A DNA stretch of 42,445 nucleotides from [Clostridium] symbiosum ATCC 14940 (GTDB lineage Bacteria > Bacillota > Clostridia > Lachnospirales > Lachnospiraceae), in assembly GCF_000466485.1 (NCBI RefSeq), contig NZ_KE993033.1:17942-60386 (forward strand), given 5' to 3'. Under the pieces are notes generated by a model, which was given only the letters and a program-made list of their open reading frames with translations, did no database searches and was not told the origin of the DNA. Position 1 is the stretch's first letter; each line of letters opens with the position of its first letter. The position numbers were made by a program, and so were the translations under genes. Below are positions 15,756 through 22,745 of the stretch, piece after piece.

Positions 15756-16847
15756 CTACGTTAAAGAATATAACAATTGATTCCATTGGTGCAATATCGT
15801 TTCCAATGAAAATTTATCCAAATTACCATCGGCTTCATTTGAATATTGGATCATTTTTTCATGGTTTTTAATTAATGAAATAATACGCTGTGCCATTTTT
15901 TTTGCATTTCCATTAGGTATGAGTTCTCCATCAATCTTATCCCTTACTATTTCACTGGGACCTGTTAAACAATCAAAAGAAATAATAGGTAATTTATTCG
16001 CTTTAGCCTCTAAAAGTACCATAGGCAATCCCTCATATAGAGATGTCATTACATATAAACTATAATTTCTATACTTTTCATACATATTTTCCGTTGTTCC
16101 CATAAAACATATAAAATTATCTAAGTCTTCCTCCCTAACTTTTTCAATTATTTCCGTCCCATATTTTCCTGTAAAATCTCCCCAAATATGCCATTTCCAT
16201 CCGTCTAAAAATGGCCGAACTATTCGAGCAACTTGTATTAATTTTTCATAGCCTTTAACAGGATCCGCCCTGCCAACTGTTATAATTCTTTTATTCTCCA
16301 AATTATATTGAGGTGAGCGATATAACTCCGCCTCAATCCAATTTGGTATAACTTCTAATCTTTTAGATGAGACATAATATTTATTTTCATACCCCGCCCG
16401 ACATGAGTCCGTAAGAACAACTATTTTATCTGCTAATAAGCATGCAAATAATCTATTAAGCTTCATTACTTTATTGTTATATATTTTGTTATAAATACTA
16501 CTATGTTCGCAGATTATTGTTTTTGTAGATAATCCTAAAGAAGATACTATCGCTGTCATAGATACCGCCATGCCCATCACAATAACCACGTCAATTTTAT
16601 TCTCTACTAATACTTTCCTAGTCTTATGTAAAATCTCCGTTGCATGCTTACTAAAATTGCTTTTTTTATCTACCAAAACGCAAAAATCAGACTTTCGAGA
16701 AATAGGATATGCTTGTATATGATTTTTATAAAAAACACTTATAAAAAACACTTTATGCTCTTTTTCAAATTCTCTAATTAAATTGTATGCAACTCTCTGA
16801 GCTCCCCCTTTTATGGAGTAATCATAATTAATAAAGCAAATATTCAT
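15756..16847 (-). CDS. Glycosyltransferase family 4
   Basis: The 363-residue protein has the two-domain GT-B architecture. The N-terminal part starts MNICFINYDYSIKGGAQRVAYNLI (glycine-rich acceptor loop). The C-terminal GT4 domain has NKRIITVGRADPVKGYEKLI (about 185-204), then FMGTTENMYEKYRNYSLYVMTSLYEGLPMVLLEA, with the ExxxxxxxE-type motif. It probably adds a sugar to the lipid-linked repeat unit with retention of configuration. The donor is unknown. No clear ribosome binding site is visible. Confidence 0.88.
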   Translation of the reverse strand: MNICFINYDYSIKGGAQRVAYNLIREFEKEHKVFFISVFYKNHIQAYPISRKSDFCVLVDKKSNFSKHATEILHKTRKVLVENKIDVVIVMGMAVSMTAIVSSLGLSTKTIICEHSSIYNKIYNNKVMKLNRLFACLLADKIVVLTDSCRAGYENKYYVSSKRLEVIPNWIEAELYRSPQYNLENKRIITVGRADPVKGYEKLIQVARIVRPFLDGWKWHIWGDFTGKYGTEIIEKVREEDLDNFICFMGTTENMYEKYRNYSLYVMTSLYEGLPMVLLEAKANKLPIISFDCLTGPSEIVRDKIDGELIPNGNAKKMAQRIISLIKNHEKMIQYSNEADGNLDKFSLETILHQWNQLLYSLT

Positions 16848-16943
16848 GTATCATGATGTGGGTTTCCACACTTTCCTCCCTAATTTTTGTATATGGTTAT
16901 ATTTAACCTTATAAAACACATCTAACACTATAGGTATTAAAAA

Positions 16944-17786
16944 TCATCTATAATTTTCAAAACTATTATCTAAATCTATCATAATAGCATCGTGATGTGG
17001 AATTCTCATTTCTTTCGGTGGCAATTTCATATAATCTCCAAATGCAATTTTCAAATATACATCATATCCCACAGGAATTGGCATTTTTGTATCCTCAAAC
17101 TCTGCAAATACTGCTTTTTCAAATGCTGCTTTTGGATACCAATTTTTCATGTATCCTATCCCTGCGCAAAGTTCTGTTATTCCACTACACTTCTCCCAAG
17201 TATATTTTTTCATTTGTTTTTCAGCATAATTCCATATGTGATATCTTACATTTTTAAAGGGTATCATTCCAAGTGCCAGTTTTCCTGCATACTTTACTAA
17301 ATTTCCATGATTTTCTGGAATCATTTGGGCACAATAAAGTGAATATATCAATGCCCAAAAGCACTGGAGCTTTCGGCTTATTTTGTTGTTCGGATACCCA
17401 TCTAATGGAAACACATCTAGAGCAACACCATGCGGCATATCAATGCTAGCCTGGTACGGTTTTATCATAGTTGTGTAATTATCGCGAACCGTAATAAATA
17501 AATTATGATCAATAAAATCTTTCGTCGGTTTTAAAATAGAATATCGTTCTGTATCAGCATGTTCCTTCCATAAAGAAAACAATTTTTCATAATCGTTTCT
17601 TGGCATAAAAAAGTCTAGATCATCATCCCAAGGAATAAAACCATGATGGCGAACTGCTCCGATACATCCTCCCCCGCAGAAATAACAAAGCAGACTATTT
17701 TTATTACAAAAATCCACAAAATATTTTGCCATATCAAGATTGATTTTCTGTAATTTCTTAATTTTTTCAGTTGTCATCTCTTCCAT
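16944..17786 (-). CDS. LicD-family phosphotransferase (second copy)
   Basis: This 280-residue LicD protein has GAVRHHGFIPWDDDLDFFMPRNDY (about 43-66), with the DDD metal site, and the C-terminal pair FEDTKMPIPVGYDVYLKIAFGDYMKLPPKEMR. It differs clearly from the LicD protein encoded at 14933-15739 (for example FFMPRN versus IMMLRD). The two are therefore not a fresh duplication and may modify different positions. TAGGAT precedes the first ATG. A gap of 96 bp separates it from the GT4 gene, with no evident element in it. Confidence 0.88.
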   Translation of the reverse strand: MEEMTTEKIKKLQKINLDMAKYFVDFCNKNSLLCYFCGGGCIGAVRHHGFIPWDDDLDFFMPRNDYEKLFSLWKEHADTERYSILKPTKDFIDHNLFITVRDNYTTMIKPYQASIDMPHGVALDVFPLDGYPNNKISRKLQCFWALIYSLYCAQMIPENHGNLVKYAGKLALGMIPFKNVRYHIWNYAEKQMKKYTWEKCSGITELCAGIGYMKNWYPKAAFEKAVFAEFEDTKMPIPVGYDVYLKIAFGDYMKLPPKEMRIPHHDAIMIDLDNSFENYR

Positions 17787-17847
17787 ATATTATCCTACTA
17801 CCTACTTTTAGTATCATTTTATTGTCTACATTTTCTCTGTGAGATAC

Positions 17848-18669
17848 CTAATCCCTTAACATTTTGGCATAGATGATTTTACGCAGGCCATTAGGTACAA
17901 CTGCAACCACAAATTGAACTGCCAGCGTGTAGATATAATCAACTCTAGATATATATCCTGTTAAATAAATCTTTTTTCTGCCTGAATAATATTTTTTAAA
18001 ATAATCCCATCCTCCCCTGCGTTCAAACATATCTTCTCCTGTTCTAACATAAACAAGGTAATCATCTATATTCGCACAGACTGCGTCATTTTTCATCATA
18101 TTTACCCAGAGCAGGCTGTCCTCCATGAGTAATGCATGCCGGTAGTTTCCAGCTCTTAATACCGCTTCTTTCTTAAACATAACTGTCATATGGTTAAAAC
18201 TATCTCGACGCTTCTGGTATCTTTTAATAGACTTATCATCAAGAGGAACTCGCCTTATTGACAAGACATGCTCCGGTGTTGAATCAAATTCTTTTATATG
18301 GCTTCCACAAATATCTAACTTGGGATTATTTCTAAACATATTTATTTGTGTTTCAAATCGTTCCGGCACACAGATATCATCCGTGTCCATTCTGGCAATC
18401 AACTCATTCTGGCATGCGATTACTCCATGTGATAATGCTAATCCCAATCCCAGATTTTTTTTCAAAAGAACTATTTTTATCAATGCAGGATATTTTTCTC
18501 GATAATCATTAATTACTTTTTGCAAGTCATCTGTAACAGGGCCATCCTCAACAATTACAATTTCATCGGGCATCAATGTTTGGTTTAAGACACTTTCCAT
18601 ACATTGTTTAAAATACTCTTCCTTTTCTTTTATGTAAACGGACATCAAAACACTAAAATTGTAGTTCAT
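17848..18669 (-). CDS. Glycosyltransferase family 2
   Basis: A 273-residue GT-A enzyme. It shows FSVLMSVYIKEKEEYFKQCMESVLNQT (about 5-31), the nucleotide-binding VIVEDGP, and the metal-binding ARMDTDDICVPERFE (about 92-106). This pattern is typical of amylovoran/rhamnan-type GT2 enzymes in polysaccharide loci. The C-terminus has a hydrophobic stretch (VDYIYTLAVQFVVAVVPNGL) that may hold it at the membrane. GGGGGA precedes the ATG. It probably adds the second or third sugar of the repeat unit. Donor and linkage are not visible. Confidence 0.88.
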   Translation of the reverse strand: MNYNFSVLMSVYIKEKEEYFKQCMESVLNQTLMPDEIVIVEDGPVTDDLQKVINDYREKYPALIKIVLLKKNLGLGLALSHGVIACQNELIARMDTDDICVPERFETQINMFRNNPKLDICGSHIKEFDSTPEHVLSIRRVPLDDKSIKRYQKRRDSFNHMTVMFKKEAVLRAGNYRHALLMEDSLLWVNMMKNDAVCANIDDYLVYVRTGEDMFERRGGWDYFKKYYSGRKKIYLTGYISRVDYIYTLAVQFVVAVVPNGLRKIIYAKMLRD

Positions 18670-18681
18670 ATTTCCCCCATA

Positions 18682-19377
18682 TTACTCCGTAACCTCTTTT
18701 ACTGTCTTTACTAAAGTTTCCATTTCTTTACACAAAGAGAAGTTTTTTATCATATTCAGGTTCCACCGCATCTTCCCCGGCAACACCCGCTCCACATAAA
18801 CCTCATCTGCACTCAATCCCTCTTCCATTCCCTCCGCAATGAGCTTATCTTCATCCTTAAACTCAATACTGGCCTCCGAGGTCACCCCCGCCGGCAGCAG
18901 CAGCGTCGCATACATCTCTTTTGTATACTGTTTCACATACTTAGGAACCTCGGGCCGGGTTCCGACAAATGTCATCTCACCCTTCCAGATATTGATAAGC
19001 TGAGGCAGTTCGTCCAGGCGGCAGCCTCTGAGTTTTTTTCCGGCATTGGTAATTCTGGAATCGTCGCCTACAGTCACCAGGCTTCCGATTTGGTCTGCAT
19101 TCTGAACCATAGTGCGAAACTTGTAAATCCGAAATCTTCGTCCATACTGTGTCACCCGTTCCTGGCGGTAGAATACCGGCCCTACTGAGTCCCGCTTGAT
19201 CCAGATGGCCAGCGTCAAGAATACCGGCGATAAAATAATCAGCATGACGGACGACATCACAAAATCAAAAGTTCGCTTTACCAGCAGGCCGAACCAATGT
19301 TTTTTTAATACCTCATAATAAGGCCTGACTTCTTCCGTACGCATAAATCCAGGCAGTTGTTCCCATCTGCAAAGCAT
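18682..19377 (-). CDS. Initiating sugar-phosphate transferase (PglC/WbaP type)
   Basis: This enzyme starts repeat-unit synthesis by moving a sugar phosphate onto undecaprenyl phosphate. The 231-residue protein has one re-entrant N-terminal hydrophobic helix (VMSSVMLIILSPVFLTLAIWIK), then the conserved GPVFYRQERVTQYGRRFRIYKFRTM and RITNAGKKLRGCRLDELPQLINIWKGEMTFVGTRPEVP, with the catalytic Asp-Glu (DE) and PRPE-like motif (here TRPEVP). ATG at 19377 is chosen because GAGGAG precedes it by 6 bases; the longer GTG frame to 19401 lacks one. Its GC content is like the flanks, unlike the next genes. Confidence 0.9.
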   Translation of the reverse strand: MLCRWEQLPGFMRTEEVRPYYEVLKKHWFGLLVKRTFDFVMSSVMLIILSPVFLTLAIWIKRDSVGPVFYRQERVTQYGRRFRIYKFRTMVQNADQIGSLVTVGDDSRITNAGKKLRGCRLDELPQLINIWKGEMTFVGTRPEVPKYVKQYTKEMYATLLLPAGVTSEASIEFKDEDKLIAEGMEEGLSADEVYVERVLPGKMRWNLNMIKNFSLCKEMETLVKTVKEVTE

Positions 19378-19451
19378 GTTTTTCTCCTCAACCTTTTTCA
19401 CAACCTTTTCATTTTCACCGTCTTGATTTAGCTGTTTTAAATCCCCCTCTG

Positions 19452-20705
19452 CTATTTCAATCCGCCTATTTCTCTATCCATATCCATTTTTTCCAATTTC
19501 CGATAACATCCCTTAAACGTATCTATCACAGCCTCCGCCTGCTCATCCGTCAGGCAGGTATGCAGCGGCAGCGTAATCTCATTCTCAAACTGCCGATATG
19601 CATTTGGATAATCCTTAATGTCAAACCCCAGCTTTTTATAGGCCGTGTGCATTGGCAGCGGCTTATAGTGGACATTGGCCGCCACTCCGGCCTCAGCCAT
19701 ATCTATAATCAGCTGATTACGGAACTCGAGTCCTTTTCCGTTCAGACGGACCAGGCAAAGATGATAACTGGAATGAACCTCTTCGCCGTTCTCTGCCTTG
19801 TCATGCATAAGCATATCAACCGGCAGCTCGCTCAGTCCTTCTCTGTATTTCTCAAGTATCTCTTTCCTGCGCGCAAGTATCCCCGGATATCTCCGCATCT
19901 GAGCCAATCCAATCCCTGCCATAATGTCAGTCATGTTGCATTTATAGGCAGGCATTACAATGTCGTATTCCCAGGCCCCCAGCTTTGTCTTGGCCAGGGC
20001 ATCTTTGTTCTGTCCGTGAAGAGACAGAAGCATAAACTGGTTATAAATCCAATCGTTATCGATGCCCGGAATCTCCCGCCAGACAAGCGCGCCGCCCTCT
20101 GCTGTGGTCAGGTTTTTCACGGCGTGGAAGGAAAAGCTGGTGAAATCGGCTACTTCGCCGCACATTTTTCCATCTCTGGAAGCTCCGAATGCATGGGCGG
20201 CGTCATCCAGGACAATCACGCGGCCGAATTTTTCCTGTATTTCATTGGACGGATGAAACAGACCTTTCTTCCTCTCCACAATCTCAAATATCCGCCGGTA
20301 GTCGCACATGACTCCTGCAATATCCACCGGAATGATCACCTTTGTCTTATCCGTGATAGCCTTTTCCAATTTCTCATAATCCATCTCATAAGAATCGGGA
20401 GCCGTATCTACCAGAACAAGCTTCGCCCCGACGTGGCAGACCACACTGGCGCTTGCCGAATATGTATAGGCGCTTGTTATCACCTCATCCCCGGGCCCGA
20501 TACCCAGAAAATGAAGCGCCAGTTCGGCACAGGCTGTAGCTGAATTTAAACACACAGCTCTCGGCGCATGGACAAATGCTGCAATCTGCTTCTCAAATTC
20601 TTTTGTCTTTGGTCCTGTAGTGATCCACCCCGATTTCAGAGCCTCCACAACTTCATTGATTTCTTCCTCCGTGATATCCGGCGGTGAAAATGGAACTTTC
20701 AGCAT
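19452..20705 (-). CDS. DegT/DnrJ/EryC1/StrS-family sugar aminotransferase
   Basis: A PLP enzyme (417 residues) that adds an amino group to a nucleotide keto-sugar. Motifs are FSPPDITEEEINEVVEALKSGWITTGP (N-terminus), NSATACAELALHFLGIGPGDEVI, the PLP-binding VLDDAAHAFGA, SFHAVKNLTTAEGG with the Schiff-base lysine (about 203), and HVHYKPLPMH-like NVHYKPLPMH (about 349-358). It is the first gene of the biosynthetic part, with AAGGAGG before the ATG. No matching dehydratase (PglF/FlmA type) is in the window, so its keto-sugar would come from elsewhere in the genome. The product is probably an aminodideoxy sugar used by the initiating transferase, as in PglE-PglC systems. Confidence 0.9.
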   Translation of the reverse strand: MLKVPFSPPDITEEEINEVVEALKSGWITTGPKTKEFEKQIAAFVHAPRAVCLNSATACAELALHFLGIGPGDEVITSAYTYSASASVVCHVGAKLVLVDTAPDSYEMDYEKLEKAITDKTKVIIPVDIAGVMCDYRRIFEIVERKKGLFHPSNEIQEKFGRVIVLDDAAHAFGASRDGKMCGEVADFTSFSFHAVKNLTTAEGGALVWREIPGIDNDWIYNQFMLLSLHGQNKDALAKTKLGAWEYDIVMPAYKCNMTDIMAGIGLAQMRRYPGILARRKEILEKYREGLSELPVDMLMHDKAENGEEVHSSYHLCLVRLNGKGLEFRNQLIIDMAEAGVAANVHYKPLPMHTAYKKLGFDIKDYPNAYRQFENEITLPLHTCLTDEQAEAVIDTFKGCYRKLEKMDMDREIGGLK

Positions 20706-20773
20706 ACGCAGCTTCCTCCTTTTTATTTCAGCTTCAATTCAGCTGAGCCTTTTCTTTTATGTTTTTCCAAAAA

Positions 20774-20813
20774 CGATAACCTGCACGCTCCGCGCAAAGG
20801 TCACCGTGATCAA
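20774..20813 (-). repeat. REP-like 40-bp hairpin repeat, copy 2
   Basis: An inverted-orientation copy with core ACCT(T)TGCGC ... GCGTGCAGGT. It sits in the leader ahead of the polysaccharide biosynthetic genes, in the orientation opposite to the copies at 26654-35780. Confidence 0.75.
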
Positions 20814-20818
20814 TAAAC

Positions 20819-20905
20819 GAGTCTGCCGAGGCAGGCCTTTGTGCCAGAGCCCGGCCTTTTAGCGGCCATATTTTGGCGCACAGGCATTGGCTCATTTACA
20901 GGACG
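20819..20905 (+). repeat. Third dispersed repeat family, copy 1
   Basis: GAGTCTGCC-GAGGCAG, AGCGGCCATATTTT and GGCGCACAGG are shared in the same order with 38239-38312, and both are followed downstream by an ACAGGAA-CTTTCCT hairpin. It is non-coding and structured, with no known name that I can assign. Confidence 0.5.
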
Positions 20906-21093
20906 CACTTTCCAGCCAAACAAGAATCCCGTTCGCAGGATTCTCCGCCTGCGGCGGGCCGCTGTAGCGACATAATTCCCTACCGCCGCAGGCATTGGCT
21001 CACTTAGCGAGTGTAACGAGCTTAGTGAACAAGCCCTCTTTAGAGTTGCGAGCCTTCCGCAGGGCGGTTTTTACTTAACAGGAAGACTTTCCT

Positions 21094-21122
21094 GTCAAAT
21101 AAAAAAAGGACCTCCTCAGTCC
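21094..21122 (-). terminator. Intrinsic terminator directly after the second loaP gene
   Basis: On the minus strand AAGGAC and GTCCTT pair around a short AGGAGG-containing loop and are followed by TTTTT. The hairpin overlaps the end of the loaP coding region (stop at 21116). It is a natural target for LoaP, which would let polymerase pass into the biosynthetic genes. Confidence 0.75.
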
Positions 21123-21661
21123 TTCTCCAACTTAATTCCCAGCATTGCGGTTTGCTGCTCTCCGCGAATCGCTGTTTCTATGAGTGCATACCGCTTTCTC
21201 AAATTCAGCCGTATGATTTTTTCCTTAAAATATTCCAGCGGCCCGTCCAGCCGCTCGATTTCTCCCTGAGCATCCAGATACACTTTCGTATTCCTAACCA
21301 GATAATAACCTGCGCCTTTGTCAGCATTATCGACGGGCGATTCATTTGCGCAGAGCAGCTCCAAAAATTTCCGTTCTTCCTCTTCCAGAGGAATAAATTC
21401 TCCCAGATTATCTCCCAGAAGCTTTGAAAATTCCGGTATTCGTTTTAATTCATAGAATACCTCATCGGCATTCGTTAAATCTAAAAATACATAAGCTGGA
21501 AACAACGTCTCCGTCACTTCCAGCCATTCTCCCCCCAGCCTCTTAAGAAGCTGGCGCTTTAGAAAAAAGCATTCTTTATAAACAGTTTTCGGCAGCATCT
21601 TGTACACCAATTCCACCAGTTCCTGTTCTTTCCCTGTTATAGTTTGAATTACATACCACAT
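21116..21661 (-). CDS. loaP: LoaP-type processive antiterminator (operon-proximal copy)
   Basis: LoaP is a NusG paralogue that rides on RNA polymerase and suppresses termination in long biosynthetic operons. The 181-residue protein begins MWYVIQTITGKEQELVELV, the NGN domain start. It continues with LFPAYVFLDLTNADEVFYELKRIPEFSKLLGD and ends with a KOW-like region (DGPLEYFKEKIIRLNLRKRYALIETAIRGE). ATG at 21661 is chosen because AGGAGAT precedes it and the family begins with this WYV motif; the frame open to 21757 lacks homology there. A second loaP lies upstream, and a terminator overlaps its stop. Confidence 0.9.
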   Translation of the reverse strand: MWYVIQTITGKEQELVELVYKMLPKTVYKECFFLKRQLLKRLGGEWLEVTETLFPAYVFLDLTNADEVFYELKRIPEFSKLLGDNLGEFIPLEEEERKFLELLCANESPVDNADKGAGYYLVRNTKVYLDAQGEIERLDGPLEYFKEKIIRLNLRKRYALIETAIRGEQQTAMLGIKLEKD

Positions 21662-21699
21662 TTCCAGTATCTCCTGACCCGCCTTCGCTGGGCTAGAGC

Positions 21700-21800
21700 G
21701 TGTTTGGAACATAAAGAAGCCAGTACCGGCCTTCCAAACTGCCGATTTTGAGTTCAAAGCCTATTTTTACGTATGCTTCGCCATTTCCACAGCAAAAAGC
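21700..21800 (-). ncRNA. Structured region between the two loaP genes
   Basis: TTTGGAA (minus strand, 21732-21738) pairs with TTCCAAA (21703-21709) around an inner GGCC/TGGC stem. An AGAGCGC ... CGCTCT pair brackets it (about 21691 and 21792). The space between the two loaP genes (about 220 bp) is otherwise non-coding. LoaP is known to recognise an RNA hairpin in operon leaders, and this is a candidate, but no consensus was tested. Confidence 0.4.
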
Positions 21801-21885
21801 GCTCTGAACCCACTGTTCCTTATGTCCTTACCTCGTCTTCATATGCCCCACTAGCTTTATGAACACTGCGTAATTTTGTCTTATC

Positions 21886-22395
21886 CTATTCTCCGGGCAG
21901 AATCTCAATTCCCGCCCAGATATCCTTATTCTCTTTCACCGGTTTCAGGTTTAAAACGGCAATTCGTTTATGAAGATCTAATTTCCGTATTAAAGCTTCC
22001 TTCCCTGCAAGCGGGCCATTTACCGCCCTGAATGATCCGTTCCGGACCAATCCCCTTGACAGGCCCATATGATGGCGTTCTCCGCAAAGTGTCCGGATCA
22101 TCGCCTCTTCTTCAGGCTGCACAGGGAGCAGCATATCTTCCTGAGCAAGGACATCGGTGATATCCCGATACTGTTTCAGCTCTTTCAACAGTAATTCCGG
22201 TCGGCTGCTCTGCAGAAATACGTAATCAGGAAACATCCTATAGGTATCTACATGCCACTCTCCCAGATATTTCTTCATTCTTTCGTAAGAGAATTGAAAC
22301 GCATCATCAAGCGCCGGCTTCGATAAGTGATGTTTACAGGACCTGATAATAGTTTCTTCCTGACCAGACTTGCAGTGTAGTACATACCAGCCCAC
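21886..22395 (-). CDS. loaP: LoaP-type processive antiterminator (switch-proximal copy)
   Basis: The 169-residue protein starts GWYVLHCKSGQEETIIRSC (NGN domain). It has the YRMFPDYVFLQSSRPELLLKEL segment typical of LoaP/UpxY and a KOW-like end (VNGPLAGKEALIRKLDLHKRIAVLNL). GTG at 22395 is chosen because AAGGGG lies 8 bases before it, while the longer frame to 22404 puts the start against the site. It is the first gene after the invertible promoter. The start codon is only 21 bp from the left inverted repeat, so the flipping segment controls it directly. It is only distantly similar to the other copy. Confidence 0.9.
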   Translation of the reverse strand: MGWYVLHCKSGQEETIIRSCKHHLSKPALDDAFQFSYERMKKYLGEWHVDTYRMFPDYVFLQSSRPELLLKELKQYRDITDVLAQEDMLLPVQPEEEAMIRTLCGERHHMGLSRGLVRNGSFRAVNGPLAGKEALIRKLDLHKRIAVLNLKPVKENKDIWAGIEILPGE

Positions 22396-22416
22396 TGAAT
22401 ACACCCCTTTCTGCCT

Positions 22417-22440
22417 ACAACATAATAGGTATTATGTTGT
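22417..22440. repeat. Left inverted repeat of the invertible segment
   Basis: A 24-bp near-palindrome: 11-bp arms ACAACATAATA and TATTATGTTGT around the centre GG. The mate at 22656-22679 has the same arms and the centre CC, that is, the same sequence inverted. Flanking bases on either side do not match, so the repeat ends are sharp. Confidence 0.9.
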
Positions 22441-22655
22441 CAAATGATACACTATCCTGACGGCTGTAACAATCTTACCACATGTTTTATGGGCTTTCAA
22501 CCGGAAATCTTTACAAATATCTTAATTAAAAAATATGAAAGCCAAAATTGTGTCCATAACAAAATCTATAGATTTCCTTATTTTTTTATATTACACCTTT
22601 CAGCAGCATTTGTACAAGCCATATTCTGCCATGTCCACTTTGATTCCCGGCTCTA
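22441..22655. promoter_or_regulatory. Candidate invertible promoter segment (215 bp)
   Basis: The segment between the two 24-bp inverted repeats has no gene and is AT-rich. It carries a promoter now pointing toward loaP (22472-22500). Adjacency of a tyrosine recombinase gene (its stop is at 22746) fits site-specific inversion. In the other orientation the promoter would fire toward the 3' end of the recombinase gene, antisense to it, and leave the loaP genes without this promoter. Inversion is inferred, not shown. Confidence 0.8.
22472..22500 (-). promoter_or_regulatory. Sigma-A promoter inside the invertible segment, facing loaP
   Basis: On the minus strand -35 TTGAAA (22495-22500), a 17-bp spacer, an extended TGG before the -10, and -10 TAAGAT (22472-22477). 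The predicted start is near 22465. The transcript would cross the left repeat and reach the loaP ribosome binding site about 60 bases later. This is the ON orientation. Confidence 0.7.
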
Positions 22656-22679
22656 ACAACATAATACCTATTATGTTGT
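22656..22679. repeat. Right inverted repeat of the invertible segment
   Basis: The same 11-bp arms as the left repeat (ACAACATAATA, TATTATGTTGT) with centre CC instead of GG. It lies 66 bp from the stop codon of the recombinase gene. Confidence 0.9.
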
Positions 22680-22745
22680 ATCTCCCATTCCAATCCCAAA
22701 CCATTATTCACAAACACAGTTTCGGACCGCATCCCCCCTTTCCCT

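Larger units (their letters stand above)
20706..21093 (-). promoter_or_regulatory. Long hairpin-rich leader between loaP and the biosynthetic genes
   Basis: This gap of about 390 bp has no gene. It holds a REP-like copy (20774-20813), a third repeat family (20819-20900), two inverted-repeat stretches built on CCGCCTGCGGCGG and its relatives (about 20947-20995), and a GAGTGTAACGAGCTTAGTGAAC segment. A hairpin ACAGGAA / TTTCCTGT lies at 21080-21096. Transcripts from the loaP promoter must cross these structures to reach the DegT gene, so this is where processive antitermination would be needed. That role is inference. Confidence 0.5.

Noticed and set aside
21662-21757. N-terminal extension of the second loaP protein
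   Set aside because: The extension lacks family similarity and lies in the structured gap; the ATG at 21661 has a proper ribosome binding site.
22510-22539. Plus-strand TTTACA / TATGAA pair (18-bp spacer) in the invertible segment as main promoter
   Set aside because: Weaker match than the opposite promoter; in the present orientation it would only read toward the 3' end of the recombinase gene. Kept only as a possible second promoter.
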